Assembly: GCA_026015225.1 (NCBI GenBank)
Contig: JAOZGV010000140.1
Location: forward strand, 1-13,679
Length of the DNA: 13,679 bases
From: Candidatus Bathyarchaeota archaeon
GTDB lineage: Archaea > Thermoproteota > Bathyarchaeia > 40CM-2-53-6 > RBG-13-38-9
Direction of reading: 5' to 3'
In this document: positions 1 through 7,800 of the stretch, piece by piece
How positions within the stretch are numbered: the stretch's first letter is position 1
How the letters are laid out: the number at the start of each line of letters is the position of its first letter
Notes under the pieces: model-generated
Told to the model about the DNA's origin: nothing
Seen by the model: only the letters and a program-made list of their open reading frames with translations
The model's database searches: none
Translations under genes and position numbers: made by a program

Positions 1-287
1 AAGAAGAAGAAATCATTTATAATAAAATAATTGAGGGACTTGAATTTTTGAATAATTTTAGAAAGGAATTATTACAAGGAAAGTCATTCAATAAAAGTAA
101 TATAAGGAATGAAATTACTGAGCCTAAAATATTATTACGCTTCAATAAAGACGTCCCAGCCATTATGGGCACTGATATGAAACCATATGGTCCTTTTTTT
201 AAAGAAGATCTGGCCATTTTACCTCTTGAGAATGCCAATGCGTTAATAAATAAGAACGCCGCAAGAAAAATTAATTTAAAAAAATAG
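1..287 (+). CDS. GINS complex subunit, C-terminal part (partial, 5' end outside window)
   Basis: This reading frame is open from the first bases of the window and ends at TAG 285-287, giving about 94 residues of a C-terminus. The tail carries the small GINS B-domain pattern: a strand reading LRFNKDVPAIMGTD, then YGPF, then DLAILP, then NANALI and a final AARKI. Archaeal GINS proteins share the signature 'vPaivG.D...YGPF..gD...LP..NA..Li'. With the B-domain C-terminal and a helical segment before it, the order is the Gins51/Sld5-like (A then B) type, not Gins23. GINS joins MCM and a GAN/Cdc45-like RecJ protein in the replicative helicase complex and stimulates primase. In many archaea the gene lies beside priS or just upstream of the L44e cluster, as here. 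The N-terminal A-domain cannot be seen, so the subtype is inferred. Confidence 0.8.
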   Translation, partial: EEEIIYNKIIEGLEFLNNFRKELLQGKSFNKSNIRNEITEPKILLRFNKDVPAIMGTDMKPYGPFFKEDLAILPLENANALINKNAARKINLKK

Positions 288-318
288 GAATGATGAGATG
301 CGCTCCTATCTTTTTCTT
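284..318 (+). terminator. Putative terminator after the GINS gene
   Basis: A 6-bp perfect stem, ATAGGA (284-289) with TCCTAT (304-309) and a 14-base loop, overlaps the GINS stop codon. It is followed directly by the T-rich run CTTTTTCTT. Archaeal termination depends mainly on the U-tract, so the hairpin may be incidental. The site lies just before the separate promoter of rpl44e, where a terminator would be expected. Confidence 0.4.
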
Positions 319-334
319 AATTATTTTGCGAAAT

Positions 335-345
335 GAATATATAAT
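335..345 (+). promoter_or_regulatory. TATA box of the rpl44e operon
   Basis: An archaeal TATA-like element (AATATATAAT) is preceded by a purine-rich BRE-like CGAAATG. Its centre near 340 predicts transcription starting near 366, giving a leader of about 17 bases before the ATG at 383, with a weak GGGATGA ribosome-binding site at 374-380. Confidence 0.5.
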
Positions 346-382
346 ACGATCTTATCAGACTTGAATATCACTGGGATGAATT

Positions 383-670
383 ATGAGGATTGCTAAGGAG
401 ATAAACACTAATTGTCCTAAATGTCGCCATCATACAGTTCATTCTGTATCCTTATACAAAAAGCGAAAAGAGCGATCCTTAGCTGCCGGAGTAAGAAGGC
501 ACGAGAGAGAAAAGCACGGTTATGGGGGCCAAAAATGGCCTGAATTAAAGAGAACTGCAAAGACTACAAAAAAACAAGTCATTATGCTAAAATGCAAGGA
601 TTGCGGGTATATCATTCCTCGGCTAAATAAAAGATTGAGTAAATTAGAAATTGGAGTTCAATCGATATGA
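383..670 (+). CDS. rpl44e: 50S ribosomal protein L44e
   Basis: This encodes a 95-residue protein of the eukaryotic/archaeal L44e (eL42) family, a component of the large ribosomal subunit near the E site. The N-terminus MRIAKEINTNCPKC matches the family start, which supports the ATG at 383. A four-cysteine zinc finger is visible as C11/C14 and C71/C74 (CPKC and CKDC). Between them is a basic stretch including the family-typical RRHEREKHGYGGQ. Length is normal for archaeal L44e. It is the first gene of a compact operon: its stop overlaps the rps27e start by four bases (ATGA, 667-670), suggesting translational coupling. The rpl44e-rps27e-aIF2alpha-nop10 order is a widely conserved archaeal arrangement. 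Confidence 0.97.
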   Translation: MRIAKEINTNCPKCRHHTVHSVSLYKKRKERSLAAGVRRHEREKHGYGGQKWPELKRTAKTTKKQVIMLKCKDCGYIIPRLNKRLSKLEIGVQSI

Positions 671-858
671 TCAAAGAATTAATACCGAGACCTAAAAGTG
701 TTTTTTTAAAAATAAAATGCCTGAAGTGTAGCAATGAACAAACAGTTTTTCAAAGAGGCTCTTCAATTATCCGATGTACTATTTGTGATGAAGTTTTAGT
801 AGAACCTTCTGGGGGGAAGGGAAAAATAAAGGGCGAAATAATACAGACATTAGAATGA
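667..858 (+). CDS. rps27e: 30S ribosomal protein S27e
   Basis: This encodes a 63-residue S27e (eS27) protein of the small ribosomal subunit. The C4 zinc ribbon is intact: C18/C21 (CLKC) and C37/C40 (CTIC). The core FLKIKC, a QTVFQR segment and the glycine-rich C-terminal EPSGGKGKIKGEI are all typical of the family, and the length is standard. The ATG at 667 overlaps the TGA of rpl44e, so the two are probably translationally coupled. It is followed after a short gap by aIF2 alpha, whose ribosome-binding site lies immediately after this stop codon. Confidence 0.97.
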   Translation: MIKELIPRPKSVFLKIKCLKCSNEQTVFQRGSSIIRCTICDEVLVEPSGGKGKIKGEIIQTLE

Positions 859-863
859 TAGGG

Positions 864-877
864 GGAGCCAAATTATT
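864..877 (+). promoter_or_regulatory. Ribosome-binding site and apparent ATT start codon of aIF2 alpha
   Basis: GGAG at 864-867, within GGGGGAG, is followed seven bases later by ATT at 875-877, with another in-frame ATT at 872. The in-frame stop TAG at 851-853 bounds the possible start. Between it and 962 this frame contains no ATG, GTG or TTG. The 875 ATT gives the better spacing and an N-terminus of the usual family length. Confidence 0.6.
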
Positions 878-1657
878 TCGAACAAAGATGAGTATCCAGA
901 AGTAGGTGATATTGTAATCGCAACAGTAACCAGAATAGCTGATTATGGCGCCTACGTAAAATTGGATGAGTATGAGGATAAAGAGGGTTTAATTCATATA
1001 TCTGAAATGTCTACAAGATGGGTAAAAAATATTAGAGATCATGTCAAGGAAAGGCAGAAAACAGTACTTAAAGTTTTAAGAGTTAATCCCAATAAGGGTC
1101 AGATTGATCTATCCCTAAGAAGGGTTACAAACCCGGAAAGAAACCAAAAGTCACTCCAACGGAAAAAAGATAAAAAAGCAGAAACAATTCTAAATATTGC
1201 AGCTGAAAAGTTGAAAGCAAGTGATTCTGAAATTAATAAAATAAGAGAAATAATTGTTAATGAATACGATAGTTTAATAGATGCTTTTGAAGACTCTGTC
1301 GAAAATGGAGAAAAAATATTTTCAAAGATTAATATCCCAGAAAAATGGATTAAAGTTTTACTCCATGAGAGTAAGGCAAGAATCAAACCTGAAAAAGTAA
1401 GAGTTATTACAATTGTTGAATTAACGAGTCTTAATCCAAATGGAATTAAAGAAGTCAAAAATGCACTACTAAGCATTAATAAAATTAAGAAAAAAAAGGG
1501 GATCATTATAGAAGCTTATACTATTGGAGCACCCAAATATCGAGTTGAAGTAACAGCAAAAAATTATTCAGATGCAGAAAATATACTCAAAAAAGCGGAG
1601 GAAGAAATTATCCAAACGATAAAAGGATTTGGTGGTTCTGGGAGAATATTAGATTGA
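875..1657 (+). CDS. Translation initiation factor 2 subunit alpha, apparent ATT start
   Basis: This is archaeal IF2 alpha, about 260 residues, the subunit that with beta and gamma delivers initiator Met-tRNA to the small ribosomal subunit. Residues about 10-85 form an S1/OB fold: VGDIVIATV, then DYGAYVKLDEY, GLIHISEMS, WVKNIRDHV, and the strand QIDLSLRRV. A helical middle domain and a C-terminal alpha/beta domain follow; the latter ends with IKGFGGSG, a usual aIF2 alpha ending. Length fits the family (about 260-275). The frame's first TTG is at 962 (residue 30 here), which would delete the first strands of the OB fold, so the true start must lie upstream, where only ATT is plausible. A sequencing error turning ATG into ATT is the main alternative. 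The stop overlaps the nop10 start (TTGA). Confidence 0.93.
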   Translation: MSNKDEYPEVGDIVIATVTRIADYGAYVKLDEYEDKEGLIHISEMSTRWVKNIRDHVKERQKTVLKVLRVNPNKGQIDLSLRRVTNPERNQKSLQRKKDKKAETILNIAAEKLKASDSEINKIREIIVNEYDSLIDAFEDSVENGEKIFSKINIPEKWIKVLLHESKARIKPEKVRVITIVELTSLNPNGIKEVKNALLSINKIKKKKGIIIEAYTIGAPKYRVEVTAKNYSDAENILKKAEEEIIQTIKGFGGSGRILD

Positions 1658-1809
1658 AAGATTTAATTAAGAGATGCCCGAATTGTAAAGAATATACTCT
1701 TAAGCAATTATGTAAAAAATGTGGAGTAAGCACTATATCCCCCCATCCTGCGAAATTTTCTCTGCAGGATAGGTATGTTAGATATAAATTCTTAAAAGAA
1801 AAAACTTGA
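1654..1809 (+). CDS. nop10: Ribosome biogenesis protein Nop10
   Basis: This small gene encodes 51 residues from a TTG start at 1654 that overlaps the aIF2 alpha stop. GGAG at 1641-1644 lies nine bases upstream as ribosome-binding site. The product is Nop10, the small core protein of H/ACA ribonucleoproteins, which binds Cbf5 and supports pseudouridylation of rRNA. Visible are the N-terminal zinc ribbon with C8, C11, C20 and C23 (RCPNC and LCKKCG) and the C-terminal Cbf5-binding segment HPAKFSLQDRYVRYK, a near-perfect match to the family pattern HPpkFSpeDpY..YR. Length is typical of archaeal Nop10. It is the last gene of the translation operon and lies immediately before a long hairpin shared with the convergent aglB. 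Confidence 0.93.
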   Translation: MKDLIKRCPNCKEYTLKQLCKKCGVSTISPHPAKFSLQDRYVRYKFLKEKT

Positions 1810-1821
1810 GTGTTTGCGACC

Positions 1822-1880
1822 AAATTTTATCAATTTTAAATTCTATCAAGTATAAAATATTTAAAATTGGTATAAAATTT
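1822..1880. terminator. Long AT-rich inverted repeat between convergent nop10 and aglB
   Basis: Arm 1822-1841 (20 bases) is the reverse complement of arm 1859-1880 except for a two-base insertion in the second arm; the loop is 17 bases. It fills the gap between the nop10 stop (1809) and the aglB stop (1909). On the plus strand it is followed by TTTTCTAATCC and a run of six T. The position suggests a bidirectional terminator or mRNA 3'-end stem. Confidence 0.55.
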
Positions 1881-1908
1881 TCTAATCCTATTTTTTACGA
1901 CTACAATA

Positions 1909-4647
1909 CTATTCTTCTACAATTGTTAAAATATGCTGTTCACTTTTAGCTTCATTGAAATTTGAATTCCCCTCCCAAACAGCTTGAATTAAGAATTCAC
2001 CTGTGTATTCGGGAGTCCAAGTGAATGAAAAAGATCCATTTATTAGATCACCATACCCAATATTAAACCAATTATCCCCGTCACTACTATACCCCAAGTA
2101 CACAGAACCCCCCGTGGTGGCAGGATTAAATTTACAGGATATTTCTACACTTTCTCCAAAGGTCAGTGTCGATGGGGAGAGCGTAACTCCCAAAGAACCA
2201 CTAGATTTCATAACTGTTAGAGTTTGATTTGAACTTATAGAACTTAAATAACTTCCAGATACACCATTAAATTTTGTACGGATAAAATAGTCTCCTCCAT
2301 CCGGAATCCATTCGAATTTATATTCGCCACTATCATTAGTAGAGACTGCTTCTATATCAACCCAGTCAGTGCTTTTGTTAAGTGAATATTGAAGAATAAT
2401 AGTAGAATCTGGAATCCCTAATTTTTTAGAATCAATTAATTTTCCAGAAATTGTAACAGACTGATTATAAGTAACTAGATTTTTGCTTAATGAAGACGAT
2501 ATCATTGTACTCTCTGGGTAATCCACACTATATACAAATACAAAACGATTTGAAGATGTGAATTCTAAATCGAAGAATTCAGACGTTTTTACCTCGCTTG
2601 GAACAATCCCATTATGCATGAGATAACCTAGAACCGTAGAACGGTTTAGACCACTTTTATCTACAATAGTTTTATTTGAAATTATCTTATTTTCAACTGA
2701 AATAACTCTGTCGTATTTTATATAAGCATCTTCTCCTTCGCCTACCTGGTTACTAAAGTATCTTACAGTCTCTCCATTGTATTCGGTATTATTGCTAATT
2801 CGAGCCATCCAATACCATTTACTATCTTCTCCGTAGCCGTAGAATCTTAATTGCTCTTCTTCAGAATACCATGTTACAAGAATTGCAACATTAGAGACAT
2901 CATATTTTTTAAGAATGGGAATGGCTTCAGTTTCGTTAGAAAGGAAAGCTCTTGCAATAATCGCTATCTGAGTTGAATTAATCGTTCCGTTGTCAGCAAG
3001 AGTGTGTTTACCAGCTATAGTGGTAATCCAATATCCATAATCCCACCATGCCATAACAACAGCATCTTCTTGCAAATTTGCCTTCATCCAAGCTATTGCC
3101 TCAAGCCAATCTTGAGGTTGTTGCCTAACAATAGGAAGACTGGAAGTAGCTATAGTGGCAGGAGTGCCCGCAGCCTCTACAGCCCCATTTATAGTAGGAA
3201 TTATTAGAAGAATTAATATCAATATAATTGCTATACCATATTCTTTACCGACCCTAGATATAAAACGCATTTTTCTCTTTGGAAAAATAATTGTACCTCG
3301 GATAATGTCAACTGAAGGTTTTCCAAGCTCAGTTAAGGTAATTGCAGCAAGAATTAATATTGCTGGTGCGAAAATGATAGAGAGCCTTACTAATGATGAG
3401 GCAAAATATAGAGATGTTATTCCGAATAATATCAGAAAAATATCCTTTTCTCTTGATTTTTGCAAAATAAAATAAAAGCCAAATATACCTATCAATGAAA
3501 GCATTCCGAATTCATGAAAGAAAGTTGCCCAAGTTGCTAGCCGATGTTCAGCAACGGATTCTACGATAGGCATCTCAATTCTAGTAGATGGATTGAGTAC
3601 TGATTGAAACCTTCCAGCCAATGAAGTTATTAAGCCACTTTGCAATAAGAATAGTGTGCTGATAATTAAGAATATAATCGTTCCGAAAATAAGCCCTGTC
3701 TTGATGACTGGTTTATTTATTCTTCCTGATATGTCTTTAATAACTAGAATCAAAAATATTGCTAGAACTACTAGTGTTGGCCATTCCTTAAAAAAAGCAT
3801 ACCCAAGATTTGGAGTTTGACTCATCGCTAAAAACGTTAATCCAAAGGTTGTTCCATAAGTGATTAGCAGTTTGCTAGAATATCTTCCAATAATCAGAAT
3901 AATAAATGAGAATAATGCAATTAATCCTATTGGATATCTGAACGCACCCCAACTAAAACTCAAATAAGATAATGATAACCCAGATAGTAAAGAATAAAAT
4001 ATATTAGATCTAATTGAGCGTTGAGGCTGCAGGGCCCTGAGATAGAAAAAAAAGGATAAAATCATAGCAAACATTCCTATGGTTTCGTCGTCGAAGAAAC
4101 CTAATGAAGTTCTAAACATATGCGATGAATTGAAAGCTAAGAATAATGCAGATAATAATCCAACAGATTTTCCTCCTATATCTTTTCCTAAGAGGTAAAT
4201 AATAAAACAGGTAGCCACGCCCATCATGACTGGGAAAATTATACATAATTGATAAACGGTCAATTCCATTCCAATTAATTCAAGAAAAGTGTAAAGTAAT
4301 GCTGAAGTAAAAGCTACTCCTGGATATGATGTTAAATAAACAGTTCTTCCCCAAGGGTACCAACTTATATCATCATGCCAACTAAAGTATGATGAAAAAC
4401 CATTCTCTACAAGATGGTTTGTTATTCTGTATTGAAAATATGGATCAAACTCAGATAAATAAAAGCCATATCTCATCGGCAATATGCGAACAATAATAGC
4501 TAATAATAAAATAAGACAGAGGCATCCATAATGTAGAAATGTAGGGGCAGGAATCTTGAAAAATGTTTGTTTGAAATTTCGAATTTTAGAAGAAAAAAGA
4601 TTTGCCAAAGATCTCCTTTCATTTTTTCCATTCGATATAGGATGCAA
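1909..4647 (-). CDS. aglB: Oligosaccharyltransferase AglB (STT3 family) with two C-terminal Ig-like domains
   Basis: This is the catalytic subunit of archaeal N-glycosylation, moving a lipid-linked oligosaccharide onto Asn in N-x-S/T sequons at the outer face of the membrane. The 912-residue protein has a multi-spanning N-terminal half (about 35-490) and an extracellular C-terminal half. Visible signatures: FDPYFQYR with D68 (first acidic metal motif), D186-D-E188 (second acidic motif), S364-V-A-E367 (the SVSE/TIXE loop), R421 in RLSIIFAP, and WWDYG at 534-538. A DK/MI-like segment is probable at E607-K610-M614. About 712-910 holds two tandem beta-sandwich repeats, each running from a (V/L)T(Y/F)..SV.IS strand to a final LTV/LTI, an extension beyond a minimal AglB. 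Eleven sequons lie beyond residue 530, so it may glycosylate itself. The TTG start (4647) follows an in-frame TAG 15 bases upstream. Confidence 0.95.
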   Translation of the reverse strand: MHPISNGKNERRSLANLFSSKIRNFKQTFFKIPAPTFLHYGCLCLILLLAIIVRILPMRYGFYLSEFDPYFQYRITNHLVENGFSSYFSWHDDISWYPWGRTVYLTSYPGVAFTSALLYTFLELIGMELTVYQLCIIFPVMMGVATCFIIYLLGKDIGGKSVGLLSALFLAFNSSHMFRTSLGFFDDETIGMFAMILSFFFYLRALQPQRSIRSNIFYSLLSGLSLSYLSFSWGAFRYPIGLIALFSFIILIIGRYSSKLLITYGTTFGLTFLAMSQTPNLGYAFFKEWPTLVVLAIFLILVIKDISGRINKPVIKTGLIFGTIIFLIISTLFLLQSGLITSLAGRFQSVLNPSTRIEMPIVESVAEHRLATWATFFHEFGMLSLIGIFGFYFILQKSREKDIFLILFGITSLYFASSLVRLSIIFAPAILILAAITLTELGKPSVDIIRGTIIFPKRKMRFISRVGKEYGIAIILILILLIIPTINGAVEAAGTPATIATSSLPIVRQQPQDWLEAIAWMKANLQEDAVVMAWWDYGYWITTIAGKHTLADNGTINSTQIAIIARAFLSNETEAIPILKKYDVSNVAILVTWYSEEEQLRFYGYGEDSKWYWMARISNNTEYNGETVRYFSNQVGEGEDAYIKYDRVISVENKIISNKTIVDKSGLNRSTVLGYLMHNGIVPSEVKTSEFFDLEFTSSNRFVFVYSVDYPESTMISSSLSKNLVTYNQSVTISGKLIDSKKLGIPDSTIILQYSLNKSTDWVDIEAVSTNDSGEYKFEWIPDGGDYFIRTKFNGVSGSYLSSISSNQTLTVMKSSGSLGVTLSPSTLTFGESVEISCKFNPATTGGSVYLGYSSDGDNWFNIGYGDLINGSFSFTWTPEYTGEFLIQAVWEGNSNFNEAKSEQHILTIVEE

Positions 4648-4691
4648 TAATATGAACCCCTATTTTTTATTAATGAACATAAGTAGCAATG

Positions 4692-4704
4692 TTTTTATTA
4701 AATT
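4692..4704 (-). promoter_or_regulatory. Putative aglB promoter (TATA-like)
   Basis: Read on the minus strand, AATTTAATAAAAA resembles an archaeal TATA box. Its centre near 4699 predicts a start near 4673, about 26 bases before the aglB TTG. A second AT-rich element at 4661-4672 would start transcription inside the gene and is less likely. The palindrome ACACGTGT (4714-4721) lies just upstream. Confidence 0.35.
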
Positions 4705-4775
4705 TACAAGTCTACACGTGTTGGAAACTATTAAACTTTTAATTTATTGCTGTTTAGATATGACTAGGAATTTAG

Positions 4776-4785
4776 GTATAAATCG
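4776..4785 (+). promoter_or_regulatory. Putative ileS promoter (TATA box)
   Basis: GGTATAAATC is a good archaeal TATA-like element. Its centre near 4781 predicts transcription from about 4807, leaving a leader of roughly 90 bases before ileS. That is long for this window, where other predicted leaders are about 5-40 bases. The leader contains a short ORF at 4827-4871. Confidence 0.45.
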
Positions 4786-4826
4786 ATTTAAGTATTTCTG
4801 CCAATTTACTTCAAGCGGGAGTTAAA

Positions 4827-4871
4827 ATGAGTGTTAATGATAGGACGGCCATCCATTCAACATTTTACTAA
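4827..4871 (+). CDS. Possible 14-residue leader ORF upstream of ileS
   Basis: ATG at 4827 opens a 14-codon frame ending with TAA at 4869-4871, encoding MSVNDRTAIHSTFY. GGGAG at 4818-4822 lies close upstream in a ribosome-binding position. The peptide has a single Ile codon (ATC), so it is not a classical amino-acid-run attenuator. It ends 27 bases before the ileS start and just before the ileS ribosome-binding site, so coupling or leader control is conceivable. It may equally be chance; nothing confirms translation. Confidence 0.25.
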   Translation: MSVNDRTAIHSTFY

Positions 4872-4898
4872 AGAGAGTTTGAGGAGATGTGAAAAATT

Positions 4899-7800
4899 TT
4901 GTATAGAGATATAAATCCTTCTCCAAATTTTCCGGAAATAGAAAGAATCATTTTAGATTTCTGGAAAAAGTCTAATTCGTTCGAAAAAAGGATGACTTTA
5001 AACAAAGGCAATAAAAGGTGGTCATTTATAGATGGCCCCATAACTGCGAACAATCCCATGGGGGTTCATCATGCATGGGGTCGAACATACAAAGATCTTT
5101 TTCAGAGATATAAAGCTATGAAAAGTTACGATCTCAGATTTCAGAATGGATTTGATTGTCAAGGATTATGGATCGAGGTTGAAGTAGAGAAAGAACTGAA
5201 ATTAAAAACAAAGAAAGATATTGAAAAATTTGGCATAGAAGAATTTGTTAAATTATGTAAAATAAGAGTTCTAAAATACGCTGCAATACAAGTAGAACAA
5301 TCAAAGCGTCTTGGATATTGGATGTACTGGGATGATCCTGATACATTAAGGTATTTGGCAAAAAAAATGAAGACCCCACAAGAGATCATAACTATAAATG
5401 TTTCAAAAAACAAAATAACCGATACTGTTGAAAAAATTGTTGGGAAACTCGGAGAACCCAATATAGGCGGTTCTTATTTTACACTTTCAGATGAAAACAA
5501 TTATATGATATGGCAAGTATTGAAAAAATGTTATAAAAAAGGCTGGATATATAAAGGCACTGATGTATTGCCATGGTGCTTTAGATGCTCCACAGCAATA
5601 TCTCAACATGAGATTGTAACTGAAGGATATAAAGAAATTACACATAAAGCAATTACCGTAAAATTTCCTTTAAAAAATCGAGAAAGAGAGTCGCTTTTAG
5701 TATGGACCACAACTCCATGGACATTAACCTCAAATGTTGCAGTCGCAGTCAATCCAGAAATAAATTATGTTAAATTGATTTATAATGAAGAGATCTTGTA
5801 TCTAGCAGAAGAAGCGTTGAAAAGAGTTATTGTTAATGATGAGGTTAGGATTCTTAGAAGATTAAAAGGAAAAGATATGATCGATTGGGAATATCATGGA
5901 CCTTATGATGATTTAGCAACTCCAAAAATGAGTGGTGTTGAGAAAGCCCACAAGATCATTTCATGGAATGAAGTTAGCGAGATCGAAGGAACAGGAATAG
6001 TACATATAGCTCCGGGGTGTGGAAAAGAGGATCTCGAATTAGGGAAAAAAAATGGACTTCCAATAGTCGCTCCCCTTGATGAATTCGGTATATTTAAAGA
6101 AGAATTTGGATGGCTTTCTGGAATCCATGTTCAGGATTCTAATAATCAAATTATAGAAAATTTGAAGAAAAGAAATTTGCTTCAAAATATCGAAGATTAT
6201 AAGCATAGATATCCTGTCTGTTGGAGATGCGGAAATGAACTTGTCTTTAGACTAGTTGATGAATGGTATATCTCGATGGGAAGAAAGTTAAATAAACCGA
6301 TTGAAAAAGTTACAAAAAAGGAGCGAAGAAAAAATCTTAGATATCAAATCATTGAATCTGCAAAGCAAGTTAAATGGTTACCTTCTTATGGATTGCAACA
6401 GGAATTAGACTGGCTTGAGAATATGGAAGATTGGATGATATCAAAGAAAAGATATTGGGGTCTAGCTTTACCTATATGGGAATGCCCAAAATGTAAAAAT
6501 TTTGAAGTAATAGGTAGTAAAAAAGAACTTAAGATGAGAGCCATAGAAGGCTGGGACTCTTTTGATGGACATTCCCCCCACAGACCTGGAATAGATGGTG
6601 TAAAAATAATGTGTAACATTTGCGGCGCAAAAGCATCTAGGATAACCGATGTCGGCAATCCGTGGTTGGATGCAGGAATAGTTGCTTTTTCAACTCTTCG
6701 GTACAATAAAGACCGTAATTACTGGAAATTATGGTTTCCTGCTAACTTAATATGCGAATCTCTTCCTGGGCAATTTAGAAATTGGTTTTATTCAATGTTG
6801 GCAATGAGTACAATATTAGAGGAAAAAACATCATTTGAAGTGTGCTTTGGACATGGGCTTGTGTTAGGCGAGGATGGTAGAGAAATGCATAAATCGTGGG
6901 GAAATGCCATTTGGTTCGACGAAGCTGTAGAGACTATAGGAGCTGATGTGATGAGGTGGATGTATAATACAAACCGTCCTGAAACTAACCTTCTTTTTGG
7001 TTATGGTAAAGCAAACGAGGTAAAAAAACAATTTTTTATTCCGCTATGGAATATTTACAGCTTTTTTGTTACATATGCAAAATTAGATCGTTGGACTCCA
7101 AGTGATTCTGCAAAAAAATTTACGCTATTAGATAAATGGATAATTTCAAAGCTCCAGATCCTTATAAAGGAGGTGACTCGGGATTTAGATAATTATGATC
7201 CATATAACGCAGCCTTTAGAATCGAAGAATTTTCAAATGATTTATCAACCCAATATATTCGCCGTTCTAGAAGAAGGTTTTGGAAGAGCGAAACCGATAT
7301 AGACAAAAAAGCTGCATATTCGACTCTATATACATGCCTATTCAATCTCATTAAACTATTAGCGCCTTTTATTCCATTTATAACCGAAGAGATTTATCAG
7401 AACATAGTTCGCACAATAGATCCATACTCAAAAGAAAGTATTCATCACCATGATTGGCCTAAACCTGATTCGCATTTAGTAGATAATAAATTGATGGATA
7501 ATATGAACATAGCGATAAAAATCTGCAGTCTTGGTAGATCAGCAAGAAGTAAATCTAATATTAAATTGAGACAACCTCTATCTCATGCTACAATTATTGC
7601 CGATAAAAAAATTCTAAACAAATTAAATGATTTAAAAGCAATAATTAGAAACGAATTGAATGTGAAAGAATTAATTTTATCAGATAAAAAAAGAGACTTG
7701 ATGGAAAAACAGTTCAAGCTAAAGCCTAGTCAAATTGGATCAAAATATGGAAGGTTATTTTCAAAAATCAAAGGTGCAGTGGATGAGATTAACAGAAAAC

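Noticed and set aside
290..296. ATGATGA matching a C-box of C/D box guide RNAs
   Set aside because: No D-box (CTGA) follows at a suitable distance, and the sequence is part of the short hairpin loop after the GINS gene.
888..905. ATG at 888 as an alternative aIF2 alpha start
   Set aside because: It is in another frame and reaches a stop codon (TAG) after five codons.
962..1657. TTG 962 as the aIF2 alpha start
   Set aside because: It would remove the first strands of the S1/OB fold, which are encoded upstream with clear family similarity.
2003..3475. Several plus-strand open frames inside aglB
   Set aside because: They are antisense shadows of the aglB coding sequence, which has all expected catalytic motifs.
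4556..4825. Plus-strand open frame spanning the aglB start and the divergent spacer
   Set aside because: It overlaps the aglB 5' end antisense, shows no recognisable domain, and covers the likely promoters of both neighbours.
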